Positions 1 to 11,186 of a stretch of 64,000 nt of DNA are shown here, piece by piece. Position 1 is the first letter of the stretch; the number at the start of each line of letters is the position of its first letter. Made by a program: the position numbers and the translations under genes. Where the stretch lies: assembly GCA_947650285.1 (NCBI GenBank), contig CANTFL010000221.1:62001-126000 (forward strand). Reading direction: 5' to 3'. This DNA comes from Hyaloperonospora brassicae (taxonomy: Eukaryota; Oomycota; Peronosporomycetes; Peronosporales; Peronosporaceae). The notes under the pieces were generated by a model. That model searched no databases. It had not been told where the DNA came from and was given only the letters and a program-made list of their open reading frames with translations.

Positions 1-39
1 CGCGGCAGTGTCAAGTGAAACACGCATCGATACAAAGCT
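1..39. repeat. LINE-associated tail, inverted copy of 39107-39145
   Basis: These 39 bases are an exact reverse complement of 39107-39145, and weaker similarity continues to about position 58. On the minus strand the segment lies just downstream of the LINE-like reading frame at 125-721, so it probably belongs to that element's 3' untranslated tail. The copy probably continues past the left edge of the window. Confidence 0.6.
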
Positions 40-124
40 GCTTGTGCCGACGGCCCTGGGCTATGCACGTGCTGTCACATCTTTAGAGAGAGAGAGATTC
101 ATGACTGTCTATTGCACATGATGG

Positions 125-721
125 TTACGCGCTAGAAGTCTGAAATCTTCTAAGCCTAGAATACAGCGCCGGTCGCGGCGGTGGATCAAGGCACCTCTCT
201 AGTGGTAGCGAAACTCCGCTAGCCTCAAGAGTAAAAAGTTCAAGGGAGGCATGTAAACGAGCCCCTCGAAGAACTGTCGACGCCCCTCTATGCTCACGCA
301 TAGCCAAGGCCGTTAATTGACGGACGCCGGTTGTCCAGAAATGGACGACACTTTGAGCCGTCGTAGACTGCACGCCTCTGAACACGGCATCGTTGCGCTC
401 GCTCCATAAATGCGTAATGCAAACGGAACACATTAAAAACCAAATCCGTCGCCACACCTTTTCCCCCGCTGCGGCATCATCGTGAAACCGCTCGAGCAAC
501 CGAGACCGCTGAAACGCCGGGATCGCCGGAGCCTGTCGATTCGCACAGTTGCTGAGACAACTATGGACTACCGCACTCGACACAGAAGCGCCGATCCAAT
601 GGCTGATGAACTTAGCCCAGCACGCCCGCGCCTTTGCTGTCACATCTTTAGTCCATGCAGCACGCCGTGTGTCGTGCGTTGCATTGTTGCCTGACGTAAA
701 AGTATGATTGGCCTGTGACAC
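125..721 (-). pseudogene. LINE (non-LTR retrotransposon) C-terminal remnant
   Basis: An open frame of about 198 codons on the minus strand contains the motif W-R-R-I-W followed by LMCSVCITHLWSERNDAVFRG-like sequence. The spacing of W, C, LW, RN and VF is typical of the C-terminal end of oomycete and plant LINE polyproteins, after the reverse transcriptase (zf-RVT-like region). No reverse-transcriptase core lies upstream in frame, so this is a 5'-truncated or decayed copy. The first codon is not a convincing start. The family assignment rests on motif memory only. Confidence 0.5.
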
Positions 722-3340
722 GCAACAAGTGGTGAGCTTGCCGATTGGAACCGCCGCGAGGAGGGAAGACGACAGACACGAAAAAGGCTTTCGCCTTTAC
801 TGGGAACAGCAATGCGCTCCTTTTGATACCGGGAGCTACGTTATTCTAGCCGTCCCGCGCAAGTGGGTTGATGCATCGTAAACATCCATCAGACGTTTTC
901 CTGCTCGTTCGCTGAAAAGGGATCGATGGCTTGTAAGGGTAACGATGGCTCAGGTCTCGATGCATGACCCGACAATTGGTCAAAGACGGAACCGCCTCGT
1001 CCACGACGGCAGTAGAGAAAAGGTTTGTCTCGTGACTGTCGGTTTTGATATCGGGATATGCGTAACTTTCGAGTTGAGGCTCAAGAGCAACAAAAAAGGC
1101 CAAGCGGCAGAACCTCCTGAGAGGCAGTCTCTTGTCCTCTCGACCTGGAATGGAAGTCCTCCACGCTAGGTCAAAGGCCATGTGAGAAGAGGTTTTCTTC
1201 CCACTACGTGCGCCACGGAGGCAGCGCAGCATGCGAATCACAACGGGAGCAATAAGCATCACGAGGTATCAGGCACGTCGACAAAGCATCAACCGCCCTA
1301 CACTCCACTCCAGGAACAAGTTCCTGCCCTTCGCTTCCTCGTCGCTGGTTTATCCGCCCGGCGCGCATCCTGTCCTACCACGGTAACCCATTTAGAACAC
1401 GATGCTGCTGATCCGATCCAGCATCGGACATGCATGCTGCGGATAAGTCAATGTCGCACTAGTGGATGGGATAGCGGGAACAGGACCCATCCTCCCTTTG
1501 TAAGACGTTTCCTGCCTCCTGTATGCGCCCAAGGGCAGACCAGCGGTCACATGTGCCTTTCGTGAAGCGTGGCGTTTTGCGCGAGCAGAACGTGCCAGTG
1601 AATAGGCAACGGCGTAGTCCTGACAGAAGGCCAGGCGTTTCTTTCTTGCTGCTAACTCTTGGATACCAATGTATGAATCCCTGACAGACACTGCAGTCTA
1701 ATCTCTCGCTCATAGGTAGCTTTGTGCGAGGTGTCGGGAAGCTAAAGAGTCACGGCATCAGCGATGGAACCGAAGAGGTATCGTGGCGGGTGTCGAGGCG
1801 ATCGAGGAAGGTGTACAGCAGCATTCAAACGATCCTACCCCAGCTCAGTGCGAGTCTGTCTTTCAAGCACCCAAGGTGCAGTGCTGCCCGGTGCAGTCGA
1901 GGAAAGAAAAGGCACCGGACGCACGCAGCCTCAACGAGTGAGCGACTGCGTGCGTCGTCTGCCTCCTACCGGTGAGCGCGTCGCCAAACGTAGCAGCGCA
2001 GAGCGTAAGAACGCGCCGCTCTCAACGATAGCGGGTCCCGAGGTCACACTCGATGCGATCCGTCGCTGAGGTAGTACGTGGTCACCGAAGCGCTGACACA
2101 AGACACGCCACTAGTCTAAGTATTTCCATGCAACCAGCTGGTCAGCGCACAACCAGAAGCGTCGCAAGCGGCGAGCTCGAGGCAAACTTCCTCTCGTCCG
2201 GCTCCCGCAAATAGAGGAAGGGGACGGCTACCCGAGCCACAGAACGGAGGCGACGAGTGTTTGCGCTGGGCGGTAGAAATGCGGGAAGTGCCAACGTGAG
2301 CAAATGAGTCAGCTCAGTCGCCATCGTTGCAGCACTTGTCGTGCGCTTGTCAAAGGACAACCGGAGCCAAAGTGTAGAAATGTCAGCACGTTGTGAACTC
2401 GCGTGCGCGCGTGTGTGTCTCTCTCTATATGCGCGACTCTGAAACCTGCAGCTACGGCACACGCACTGCGGTGTGCGTATCGTCGTCCGTCTCGCAGACT
2501 CACGTTGTAGACAACGACAACGGACGTCGTTCGTCTGCTACACACGTACTCCCTCCGTCCCTTGCACGGCAGCTTGGTCGCGAGCACTTTGACCACAACA
2601 CAACCACCTGACTGCCTCCGTGACTATGACTCGTCCTGCGGAAAGAGTGAGTCTCTTGTCACGAACCACAAATATCGGGCACCGACCGCCCAGCGAAACG
2701 CTTCCTAGCGACAGTCGCAGGCAGTCCGTTCACATTGTGCCGTCTCGGGCCTCTGCAAAGCAGTTTCCGGCCGCTGATTCGGACAAGAGACAAACTACCC
2801 CCAGCGACTCGACTTGTCCTTCCTCGTGGTCGTTCCCTCGTGGAAAAGCGACACCGCGTCAAATCGCGCGCTCGCTCGCGCTTTCTCTCTCTCTCTGCAT
2901 CACGTCGCATCAGCTGTTGCGTGGCGGTAGAAGCGGGTGGTCCGATCACGAGGCCTCGTGCCTACTGACTGACCCCAAGACCCCACGGCGCACGCGCGTG
3001 GTACGACCGCAGCGCTCTTTTGTGTCAACGGCCCATTTCGCTGCGTGACGTCGAACCGGACGCTGTCGCACTTGAACGCGATAAAACACGCAGGCGGTTG
3101 TTCATCGCCGAGAAAAGACGTGCAGTGCGGTTCAGTGTCGGTGGCGACCTCGCGACAATTGGACGCTCGGGTCTGTCGTACGTCTCTGTCGACCACCGAC
3201 GCGTCTATGGCGCACAGCTGTTGTCGCGCCACGAAACGTCGCACGTCGATCAACTGATTCCTTCTCCTCGCGGTGCGAAAAACGGTCCCCCGACAACGGA
3301 CAACGGAGCGGAATATCCAGCGACATGTCATCCTATCGAC
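722..3340. other. Intergenic DNA, no gene recognised
   Basis: Many short overlapping frames occur on both strands, but none shows a domain, a consistent start or a splice pattern that I recognise. The last few hundred bases are probably the promoter region of the downstream GH72 gene. Confidence 0.5.
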
Positions 3341-3341
3341 C

Positions 3342-3445
3342 GGCCGACCGACCGACCGACCGCCCGACGGTGACGACTGACTGACTGACTGACTGACTGA
3401 CTGACTGACTGACTGACTGACTGACTGACTGACTGACTGACTGAC
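3342..3445. repeat. Tetranucleotide microsatellites (CCGA)n and (GACT)n
   Basis: A short CCGA array (about 3342-3364) is followed by about 18 uninterrupted GACT units (3375-3445). It lies roughly 180 bp upstream of the GH72 copy 1 start codon, in the presumed promoter. The second GH72 copy lacks it. Confidence 0.95.
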
Positions 3446-3486
3446 CGATCTCGGAGCTCTCTATCGGCAGACAAAAACGCAAACGG

Positions 3487-3505
3487 TCATTCTCTGACTT
3501 CCTCC
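3487..3505 (+). promoter_or_regulatory. Possible oomycete initiator (Inr-like) of GH72 copy 1
   Basis: The sequence TCATTCTC followed by a pyrimidine-rich stretch resembles the oomycete transcription-start core (TCA-N-T-Y-Y). It lies about 135 bp before the start codon. This is pattern resemblance only; such short motifs are common by chance. Confidence 0.25.
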
Positions 3506-3623
3506 TCAGTGCTCACCCACACGGAGCGACTGACTTTCTAATTTTGTTGACCGACGCCGTCTCCCCATCGCCCGCCCGTCGTCGTCCTCTCTCTCCAAAC
3601 AAAGCCAAACACACCTCTGCAAG

Positions 3624-5846
3624 ATGGCCTTTGGTTCCCGTGTCCGCGGCCTCTGTGCTCTCGCGGTGCTCTGCACTGCAGTGTCGATAGTGCCCACAGC
3701 TGATGCGTGGCTGGCGCCGATCGTCACGAAAGGCAACAAGTTGTTCGATTCCAAGACGGGTGTGGAATTCCGGATGAAAGGCATGGCCTACTACCCTCGT
3801 CCGAACGACGGCCGCATGGCCACCGTGGGCAACTACGACTGGGCAGCCGATAAGCACGAGGACGTGTGGCAGCCGCACTTGGAAGTGCTCAAAGACCTCG
3901 GCGTCAACACGATTCGGCTCTACTCGATCGACCCGGGCACCTCGCACGACAAGTTCATGTGTGCGTGCTCGGAAGCAGGCATTTACGTGCTGGTCGGCAT
4001 CACTGCACCGTGAGTAGAAGCACTACCTGTCTGTCTATTTGCTGTCTGTCTATCTGTCTGCCTGTCTGCCTGTCACGTCGCTTTCTCCCTTCTGCTGCAA
4101 GGACTTCTGTCACCAGTGTTCGTTGACTGTGGACAGTGGATTTATTCACCTATGTATCGCTCGACCCGTCCGGACGCTCGAGACTTGACTGACTGAGACT
4201 GACTGACGGATTGTGCTGTGTTCCTTGCCAGGTGTGAAAACTGCTCCGTGCTGGACTACCTGCCGCCCAAGTGCTATCCGGAAGACCTGTTCACGCGTGC
4301 GCAGATGGTGTACAACGCGTTTGCAGTGTATGACAACACTTTGGGCTTCAGTGTCGGCAACGAGAACAACCTGCAGACGGAGAATGGCGCCGATGGTACG
4401 GCCACGGCGCCCTGTGTCAAGGCTTTCTTGCGGGACACTCGCAGTTACGCTGCGAGTTGCTCGGGCTCGGTGCGGCAGGTGCCCATTGGCCTCGACATTG
4501 CCGACATTCCGCCTCGCGAGCAGTGGATGGCGTACTACGATTGTGCGGTCGACGACGACGAGAACACGCGGGCGGAATGGTAGGACGCGCGTGCATGTGA
4601 TGGCACTTGTGTGTGTGTGTGTATGGTGGTTGGCAGTAGTGATAGGGGTGGCAACCACCGTGGCTGCCTGGCTGGGTGGTTGGGTCGCGTCGCTGGCAGT
4701 TGAGAGCTGGTTGCTCACACGACTGTGTGTTGACGTGTTGGTGGCTGCTTGAACAGGATGGGCTTCAACCCGTACGTCGAGTGCGATCCGACGACCCACG
4801 TCAAGTACTCGCAGTCCTCCGGGTTGCAGAAGATCATGGCGGAGTACGCGAAGGTCGGCTACTCTCGTCCGCTCATGTTTGGCGAGTTCGGCTGCAACAA
4901 GGGCGTGAACACCATTGACGGCTACGAGAACCAGCGCACGTTCTACGATGTAAGGAGCGAAGGAAGAAAGAGGAGGAGAGGCTATTGCAACGAGCAAATG
5001 GAAGAGGCAGTCGAGCTGACCGCGATGTTGTTGCGTGTGTGTAGGCCAAGTGGATGAACACGGAGAAGGAGATGATGGACGAGATCGTCGGTGGCAACGT
5101 GTTTGAGTTCACCACAGAAATTGCCAACCTCGTCGAGACCAAGAGTACGCTTTTGCAGCGCCGTTCGTGACAGGATGTGGCCGATTGGACACTTGGCACT
5201 CAATGTCGATGCTGTTTGTGTGATTGCAGCGCTGGTCAAGACTGGCGACGCAGGCAAGTACGGCGTCGGCTACTTCCAGCCGGACGACTGCGACAACAAC
5301 AAGACTCTGTGCGTGTTCACTCCGTACCCGGAGTATGAGTATCTCAAGGAGGCGTACACGACTACCAAGAGCTCGGCCCTCGTGCACGACAGCTTCACAC
5401 CGACGCGTGACACGATTCTGTCGTGTCCGAAGAACATCTCGAGCGAGTTGCCGCCTATGCCCAAGGGTGAGTGTAGTAGTTCACTCGGACCTTCACCCGC
5501 TTGTCCGTTCCCTCGACACAAGCATCTCTGCACTGCATCCTGGTCGTCGTGACGAGCTAACGCGTGTTGTCGATCTTGTTTGTACGTACTTGTTGCAGTT
5601 CCGATTCTCGAGTGCACCATCACGCAGCCGGTGTGCAACGGCGTGAAGGCCAACAGCTATGAGCACCTCTCCCCGAGCACTGCAGTTGGCGAGAAGCGGA
5701 AACCGTCCAACGCCGAGAGCAGCGGAATCGCGACGGCCGATGCTGCGCTAGAAAGTAGCAGCGGTGCCATCGCCACTGCTTCGATCGCTGCGGTCGTCGT
5801 GTCGGTGGGGGCCACCGTTGCTGCCACGGCCTTGCTCGTGTTTTAG
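3624..5846 (+). CDS. GH72 beta-1,3-glucanosyltransferase, GPI-anchored, copy 1
   Basis: Six exons: 3624-4009, 4232-4579, 4757-4949, 5045-5144, 5230-5466, 5599-5846. All have GT-AG borders and join in frame to 503 residues. Residues 1-28 form a signal peptide. The catalytic barrel shows [13 protein letters not shown], then GNENN with the likely acid/base Glu at 173, and MFGEFGC with the likely nucleophile Glu at 288. These are the Gas1/GH72 signatures. A Ser/Ala-rich tail ends in a hydrophobic segment without a charged end, as in GPI-anchor signals. Enzymes of this family elongate beta-1,3-glucan chains at the cell surface, so a wall-remodelling role is expected. Copy 2 at 39785-41925 is a paralogue, almost identical through exon 3 but divergent in exon 6. 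Exon choice is supported by the same borders in both copies. Confidence 0.93.
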
Positions 5847-8159
5847 AGCGTGCTACGACGTCTTCGTGAAGCACCATCGGTTGATGAGCGCCTGCGGTCC
5901 CTACTGATTGAATCGTACACGAATGAATGCATGAATGAATTACTGACGGTGTGCATCCGTGACTCGCAAGTGGTGAGCCTTCGTATCGGCTCTCTGCGTG
6001 ATGTCTGCTGGGCCATTGCGGATGCTCTAAGCAGCTGCGGTAGCTGTAGGCGGATCGGCACATTTGCCGAAACAAACACTGGCAGCTCTACGCAATGTAA
6101 AATGATGTTCGGCTCGGAGCAGCATGAGAAGTTCAGATGTCAACCGATTTGGTGACGCAGAGCGCTGTATTTGGCTCGGTACGGTGTGCAATCGACACAC
6201 TGTCTGTCGAGCTCGAAGTCGCGGCCGCCACTGACGACCGAACATCACGTGATAGTCATGACCGCCATTGGAGGCCGAATCCGAGTAGAGCGCTCGCCTT
6301 TCCTACTACTCTGTTCTGCACACACCTATTGGCTTGAACGAAGCGCATCGTATTCCACTTTGACCCACACAGCCGCCAGCCACACGCATGGACAGCTATC
6401 GTTGTTCGATGCGTTTACGACGCAGCTTTCTCTTTACAATAGGGTCGACGGGGTCGCTGGCCTTGTCTATCTGTTTGTCGCCCGGCGGTGTACATTTCGA
6501 TCATTGTACGTGATTGCGAGCTCCAGTGGCCAAGCTATGAGGGAGTGTGCGGCACGAGATGATGGCCAAACCTGTCGTCAGTAGCTTTCTTTATGTTTGT
6601 GTGCGCGAATGTTCGCAAGTCACACGCAGGGACAGCTTCACACGGTCTGTTGGGTAAGACGTGACAGGGGCTTTTTTCACAAGTAGAGTTGCGCACTGGT
6701 CTTGTCTTCGGTCACTCATTGCAACCGCCCACGCGTCTGCACCGCACGTGACTAATCGAAAAGAAAGAAAAAGCGAACAGCGCCAACCAACAAACGCTCG
6801 ACGCTTTGGAGCAGCAAAGGTCCGCACTTCCGACACCTCATCGTCCGTACCATCACGACCAGCTCTCCATATTGTCGTCTACGGCAAAGTCGCTGGAGAG
6901 CATTCGCCAACACGAATTTGTGAAGTGTTGCCCGCTGAGATACGATTCCACAGTGGGGCATGTGGTCAAACGTCAATGTCATCGTGACCCCAGCTGTTAC
7001 AGCACCCACCTCCTGCGATCTTCCACCGACCTTCTCCTGACGTGAAAGTCGTCCTCTGCTGAGTGCGTTGCTGTCGTCTGCCGGCAAACACAAAGCATTG
7101 GCGATCTCATGATTGTGAGACAAAGAATGAAGCACGACTTACGTTGTCATGTCTATGCTTGCATTGTCTCGAAGTTGCACCGCGAAATATAACCACGGAA
7201 GTCGACGGAGAAGACGAGACGGAGTGACTTGTGACGTAAATCATTTGCACACGTCATGTAGATGCAAACTTAGGTTTTGCTTGAACAGTACCGACTGCTT
7301 GACGGAACGCACAGCGTTGCGAGGTCGCTCGTTGCAGACTTATAGACTGAGTTATGGGGAGTGGGGTAAAGTAGAGTTGCACGATGGTGATGTCACAAGC
7401 CATCGCTGGAGTCTACCGGTCTACTAGTGAGATACCAAGTAGGACAAATGGGTGCATCTGAAGGTGTCAGTGCCGCCAACAATGGCAGTCATTTGCATTC
7501 AGCTTTCTGTTGATCGACGAGCTGCTCGTGGTAATGTCATGGCCTTGTGTGACCTCCCATCTATCCACGTGCTTTGCCCCTGCACGAAGAGCTGTACCCG
7601 CTGCTGTGTCATTACAATCTGACCCTTTCACACACTCCTCAACACATTGAGAGTCACGGTGAACGAACCGATTCGCTGACAATTCGCTTGAGCAAATGCA
7701 ATTACGAACCAACTTCAGTATCAAAGTGAAACAATGTATTCAAAGCTTATGTTGTTCAACGAGTTACGCTTCCAAGATGTCCTGCCGGGCGCCCTTCGAA
7801 GGGTCCGGACGAATGCGATCAATGCAACGCCGTCAAGTCACGAGAAAATTTCCCGCTCAAATATTCGTCAGCTGATTCTTCATTTCATCGCCGGTATTAA
7901 GCAGCAGCACCCCGCATCGAGTCGAACAACTACACACAACGATTGATTTCGTTCTCCGCCACAGCGCGCCCCAATGATACAGCTCGCTGCCGATCTGCTT
8001 CGAATCGGAATTCAATCTTTGATGCTCCAACGAGTTGATCTTCTCTTTCTTCAGTGCATGTACAGCAGCTTCTTCGACTGTGCCCTCCGCGCGTTGTCTT
8101 GATGCCACACCCGCGCGAGTCGTTTCCTCGAGCGTGTCATGAGCAAACTAAGCATCCGC
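5847..8159. other. Intergenic DNA, no gene recognised
   Basis: About 2.3 kb downstream of GH72 copy 1. Only short, unrelated frames are present. I see no transposon domain, RNA gene or repeat array here. Confidence 0.5.
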
Positions 8160-8783
8160 CTAGTTCAGCTTTGCATCTGCTTTCCTCGCTTCAATGGCCT
8201 TGCGAATCGAGTCCTTGTCCATGTGATCATCAAGCTGAAGCTGTGCCTTTATCAGCTTTGCCTTTGCCGATTTCAGCGTCGTCTCAGCCTTCTCCAATTG
8301 AATGGATGCGCCAATCACTCGCTTGTTTGTGTCATCAGCGACATTAGCCTTTGCCCTTTTCAGCTGCGCCTCTGCTTTCTCTACTTGCGCCATTGCGTGT
8401 GATGTACGCTTCTGCAGCTCCGAGCCCTTGCTCTTCGTACTTGCCGTCAATTGATTCTCCATTTTGCGTTGGAGCGTCCTGTCCATACGCGCCAATGCCT
8501 TCGCCATGAAGCTGTCCGGATTTCTACCGGAGCTCACTTGCCGAGCACTAGCAAATTTTCCCGCGAATGGTTTAAGCAATGACCCATTCCTGTCTTCATC
8601 AGCGGCATTGATCGGCACGTCGCGGTCCGGATCGCTGCGCTTGCTCTTCGGTCCACCTGGAGGACCGGACGTTCGACTCGGCGTCAGCAGCTCGGCGGCG
8701 TTTCCAGCTGCTCGAATCGAATGGGCGTCGCTGCCAGCAAACACGGTGAGCGCTAGCACAAGGAGACCGAAGCACTTGGTCAT
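8160..8783 (-). CDS. Small secreted coiled-coil protein (effector candidate)
   Basis: A single-exon frame of 207 residues. The start at 8783 is chosen over upstream in-frame codons because it puts a clean signal peptide first (residues 1 to about 20, hydrophobic core LLVLALTVFAG, likely cleavage after SDA). A Pro/Gly/charged low-complexity stretch follows. From about residue 120 to the end is Ala/Lys/Glu-rich heptad sequence containing two related units, EKAEAQLKRAKA and EKAETTLKSAKA. There is no RxLR motif; a short acidic DEDR stretch is the only faint resemblance to an RxLR-EER leader. It stands alone in a gene-poor, transposon-rich area, where oomycete effector genes often lie. The function is unknown; secretion is the only supported prediction. 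Confidence 0.6.
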   Translation of the reverse strand: MTKCFGLLVLALTVFAGSDAHSIRAAGNAAELLTPSRTSGPPGGPKSKRSDPDRDVPINAADEDRNGSLLKPFAGKFASARQVSSGRNPDSFMAKALARMDRTLQRKMENQLTASTKSKGSELQKRTSHAMAQVEKAEAQLKRAKANVADDTNKRVIGASIQLEKAETTLKSAKAKLIKAQLQLDDHMDKDSIRKAIEARKADAKLN

Positions 8784-10651
8784 TGATCCAGACGTTGGGG
8801 ACAGTCGCTTAGCGATTGTCAGGGGCAGCTTTGTAGGCACGAAGTGGCAGGTGAGATACAAGTTGGGAAATGAGAGAGTTGGAGTGAGGTCTTCGAGCGC
8901 GTGGTAGGCGAGTGACTTGACATCCGTCCGTCTTTGGAGAACCAAAACTCTGAAAGTACTTGTTGCCGGGAAGACCTCACCCTGTCCGTCCCATGGTCGT
9001 CTGCTTGAAGTGGTGGCGTCGACCATCGGGCTGGGCCACATGGAGCCGAGGAAGCATGTCCTTTTGGCATCATCGAGGTTCCCATGTGTAACGGTACGCA
9101 TAAACATACGTCGGCCACGAGCGCCCACGAAACAAGTGACATTTGATTCGTGTCACGAAGTTGCCGAGAGGTGTCGTCGCTACTGGTAGGGTCCGTTCAT
9201 TTGAGCGCGCGTGAACATCACCGCTTCCACAGCAGTATTACGGGCAATTGCTAAACGAAATGGAAGTCGATGGAGAATGTCCCAAGTCGAAATTGTTGAA
9301 TGAACCGCTTTCCCCATGACCGAAGATGCCGTGCCTCTTTGCTAACTCTTCCGGATCGGCTCGTTCCAGCGGGAAAAGTTTCGCATGTGGTGCGACTTTC
9401 CGAAACCCACATCGTTCGCAGCGCTTTGGTTTGGGCAATCGTTGAGTCGTTCCCGCTTGACGACGACAATAGGAGCTGCGACTTGCAGAAAAGCTGTGTT
9501 GAAAAATCCTACTGCTTACATCGATAGTGCACGACGTTGCTCGGTGTCGCAAAGCGTGGCGCTACTTGGTGTTGCCTCTGTGACACACGGCTTGTGCATT
9601 CGGCAATCGAGCACACAGTCCTCCAAAAACAATCCGCTCGTAAGTGCATTGATATCGTCAAACATGACATCAGGATGAGTCCTGTACTTGAAAATGAGGC
9701 GCTTCCCGAAAGGTACGTTGCAATCGTGCAAATTGGTCCTAGAAGCCGGAAACGTAGACCGGCAGATGGCTGCTTCGAGCTAGAAGAAGCAGCCAAGAAA
9801 AGCTTCGATTGCCTATCTTACAACCCACCCACGACAGCTGTTTGAGACACGAACGCGTCATCCGCTCGACACACTGACAATCACGTGTGGACGACGCGTG
9901 TGCGTTCGTTGTGTACCTACCGTCAAGATGATGAGTGAGGAGAGTGTGAACCCAACGCATTTGGCCAATAGTTGGCTCACACAGTTGCAGACGCACTTGT
10001 TACCGTCGTTCGGCCCATCGAAGCAAGAGCGGGTATGTCCACGTTATGTTTGAACAGATGGGCAGTCAGCATCAAATTATCTCTAGCGCCAGTCCGGCGT
10101 TTTCGCTGGCGTTGTACCGACAAAGACTGTCCTGACGAAATTTTGGCGGAAAAGCTAGCTTGCTCGGAGAGAGTTCACACTCGAAGCTTGGCGAGAACCT
10201 ATGCGAATGACCAATGCCATGACTTCTCTCCTCCTTCTTGTAGCAAGGCGTCAGGGCTGAAGTACAGATCATTACGTCGAGCAGGATGTGGCCTCATGCG
10301 TGGACGATAATTCTAACATGTCTTACTGAGGATAGTTGATGTAGAGCCCAACAAGAGCTAGACAAGCTTTGTTGTGCCATCGTGTCACATTTCTCGAACA
10401 GCGACTGCGTTTGTGCAACTATCGCAGCTCGCTCGCAATGCATTGCTGCGGCTCGTGGGGTGAGACAAAGTGAGACAACATGCAGTGATTCATTTGTTGC
10501 CGTCCGTTCTTGTGACCGAAAACGTTTACTGGCGGATAGCAAGTTAGGAACTAGTGAAGAAGTCCGTGCAAGCAACAATGAGGATATCAATAACGTTGAA
10601 CACATTGGCGCGTTGGGCTTGCGCTGTCGTGTTTAAGTCTAATCTGTTTGA
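8784..10651. other. Intergenic DNA, no gene recognised
   Basis: A frame at 9537-9845 (plus) has protein-like composition in its middle but no recognisable domain, and it lacks support from splice sites or a homologue in the window. The rest shows nothing I can name. The stretch ends at the CTTGG target-site sequence flanking element E1. Confidence 0.4.
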
Positions 10652-10656
10652 CTTGG
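10652..10656 (+). other. Target-site half CTTGG of the younger parent element
   Basis: Five bases directly outside the type A LTR of E1. Their reverse complement CCAAG sits directly outside the type A LTR of E2 at 19194-19198. This is expected if one element's 5-bp duplication was separated by an inversion. Confidence 0.7.
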
Positions 10657-11046
10657 TATAACGGGGCACACCCTTGCGTGAACTTAACGCAAGGGTTTGG
10701 GTTCCCCGACAGACGTACACGAGGGAAACGAGGAAGCGTAGATAAGGGAAAAGTAAAACTGTTGTATTAGTATAATTAAGTCTTTTTGCTACTGTCTCTC
10801 TGTTTGACTTAACTATATTATGTTGATATAACTGAGTGTATGGTGACGTCTCGTCACCACTCATTGCGCGCGTCCTGCGGCGATTGGTGGGTTGATATCA
10901 TCACGATATCAACCAATGAGCAGACCCTTTGGTCGCTTCACCAATATCACCATTATCGGTATTATTGTTCAAAGAATATTCACTTAATATTCTTAATTGT
11001 CACTTTCTTAAAGTGACACTTCCATGTAGCGGGCTGCCCCGTTACG
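10657..11046 (-). repeat. Type A LTR (3' LTR of E1)
   Basis: About 390 bp, matching the reverse complement of 19199-19589 at high identity. The consensus ends are TGTAACGGGGC and GCCCCGTTACA. This copy has TA in place of the terminal TG and ends ACG instead of ACA, so both tips are mutated. Confidence 0.9.
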
Positions 11047-11186
11047 TCACCCCCCCTTAACTGATAGTCATTGTGTGACTAGCGAAAATTATGTCGGCCA
11101 CCCGTTGGGCGCCATTGGGACAGGGAGCACTTGTTGGGTCAGTTTCCATTCATAACTCAACCTGACCTCGCATAGTTAACAGGTCT

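Noticed and set aside
4146..4997. Minus-strand frame of 283 codons over GH72 copy 1 (also 40316-41167 in copy 2)
   Set aside because: It runs through both exons and introns of a well-supported plus-strand gene and has no recognisable domain. Its repetition in copy 2 only reflects the duplication.
9537..9845. Plus-strand frame with an IVKHDIRMSPVLENEALPER-like stretch
   Set aside because: Composition looks protein-like, but I cannot link it to a family, a start or neighbouring exons.
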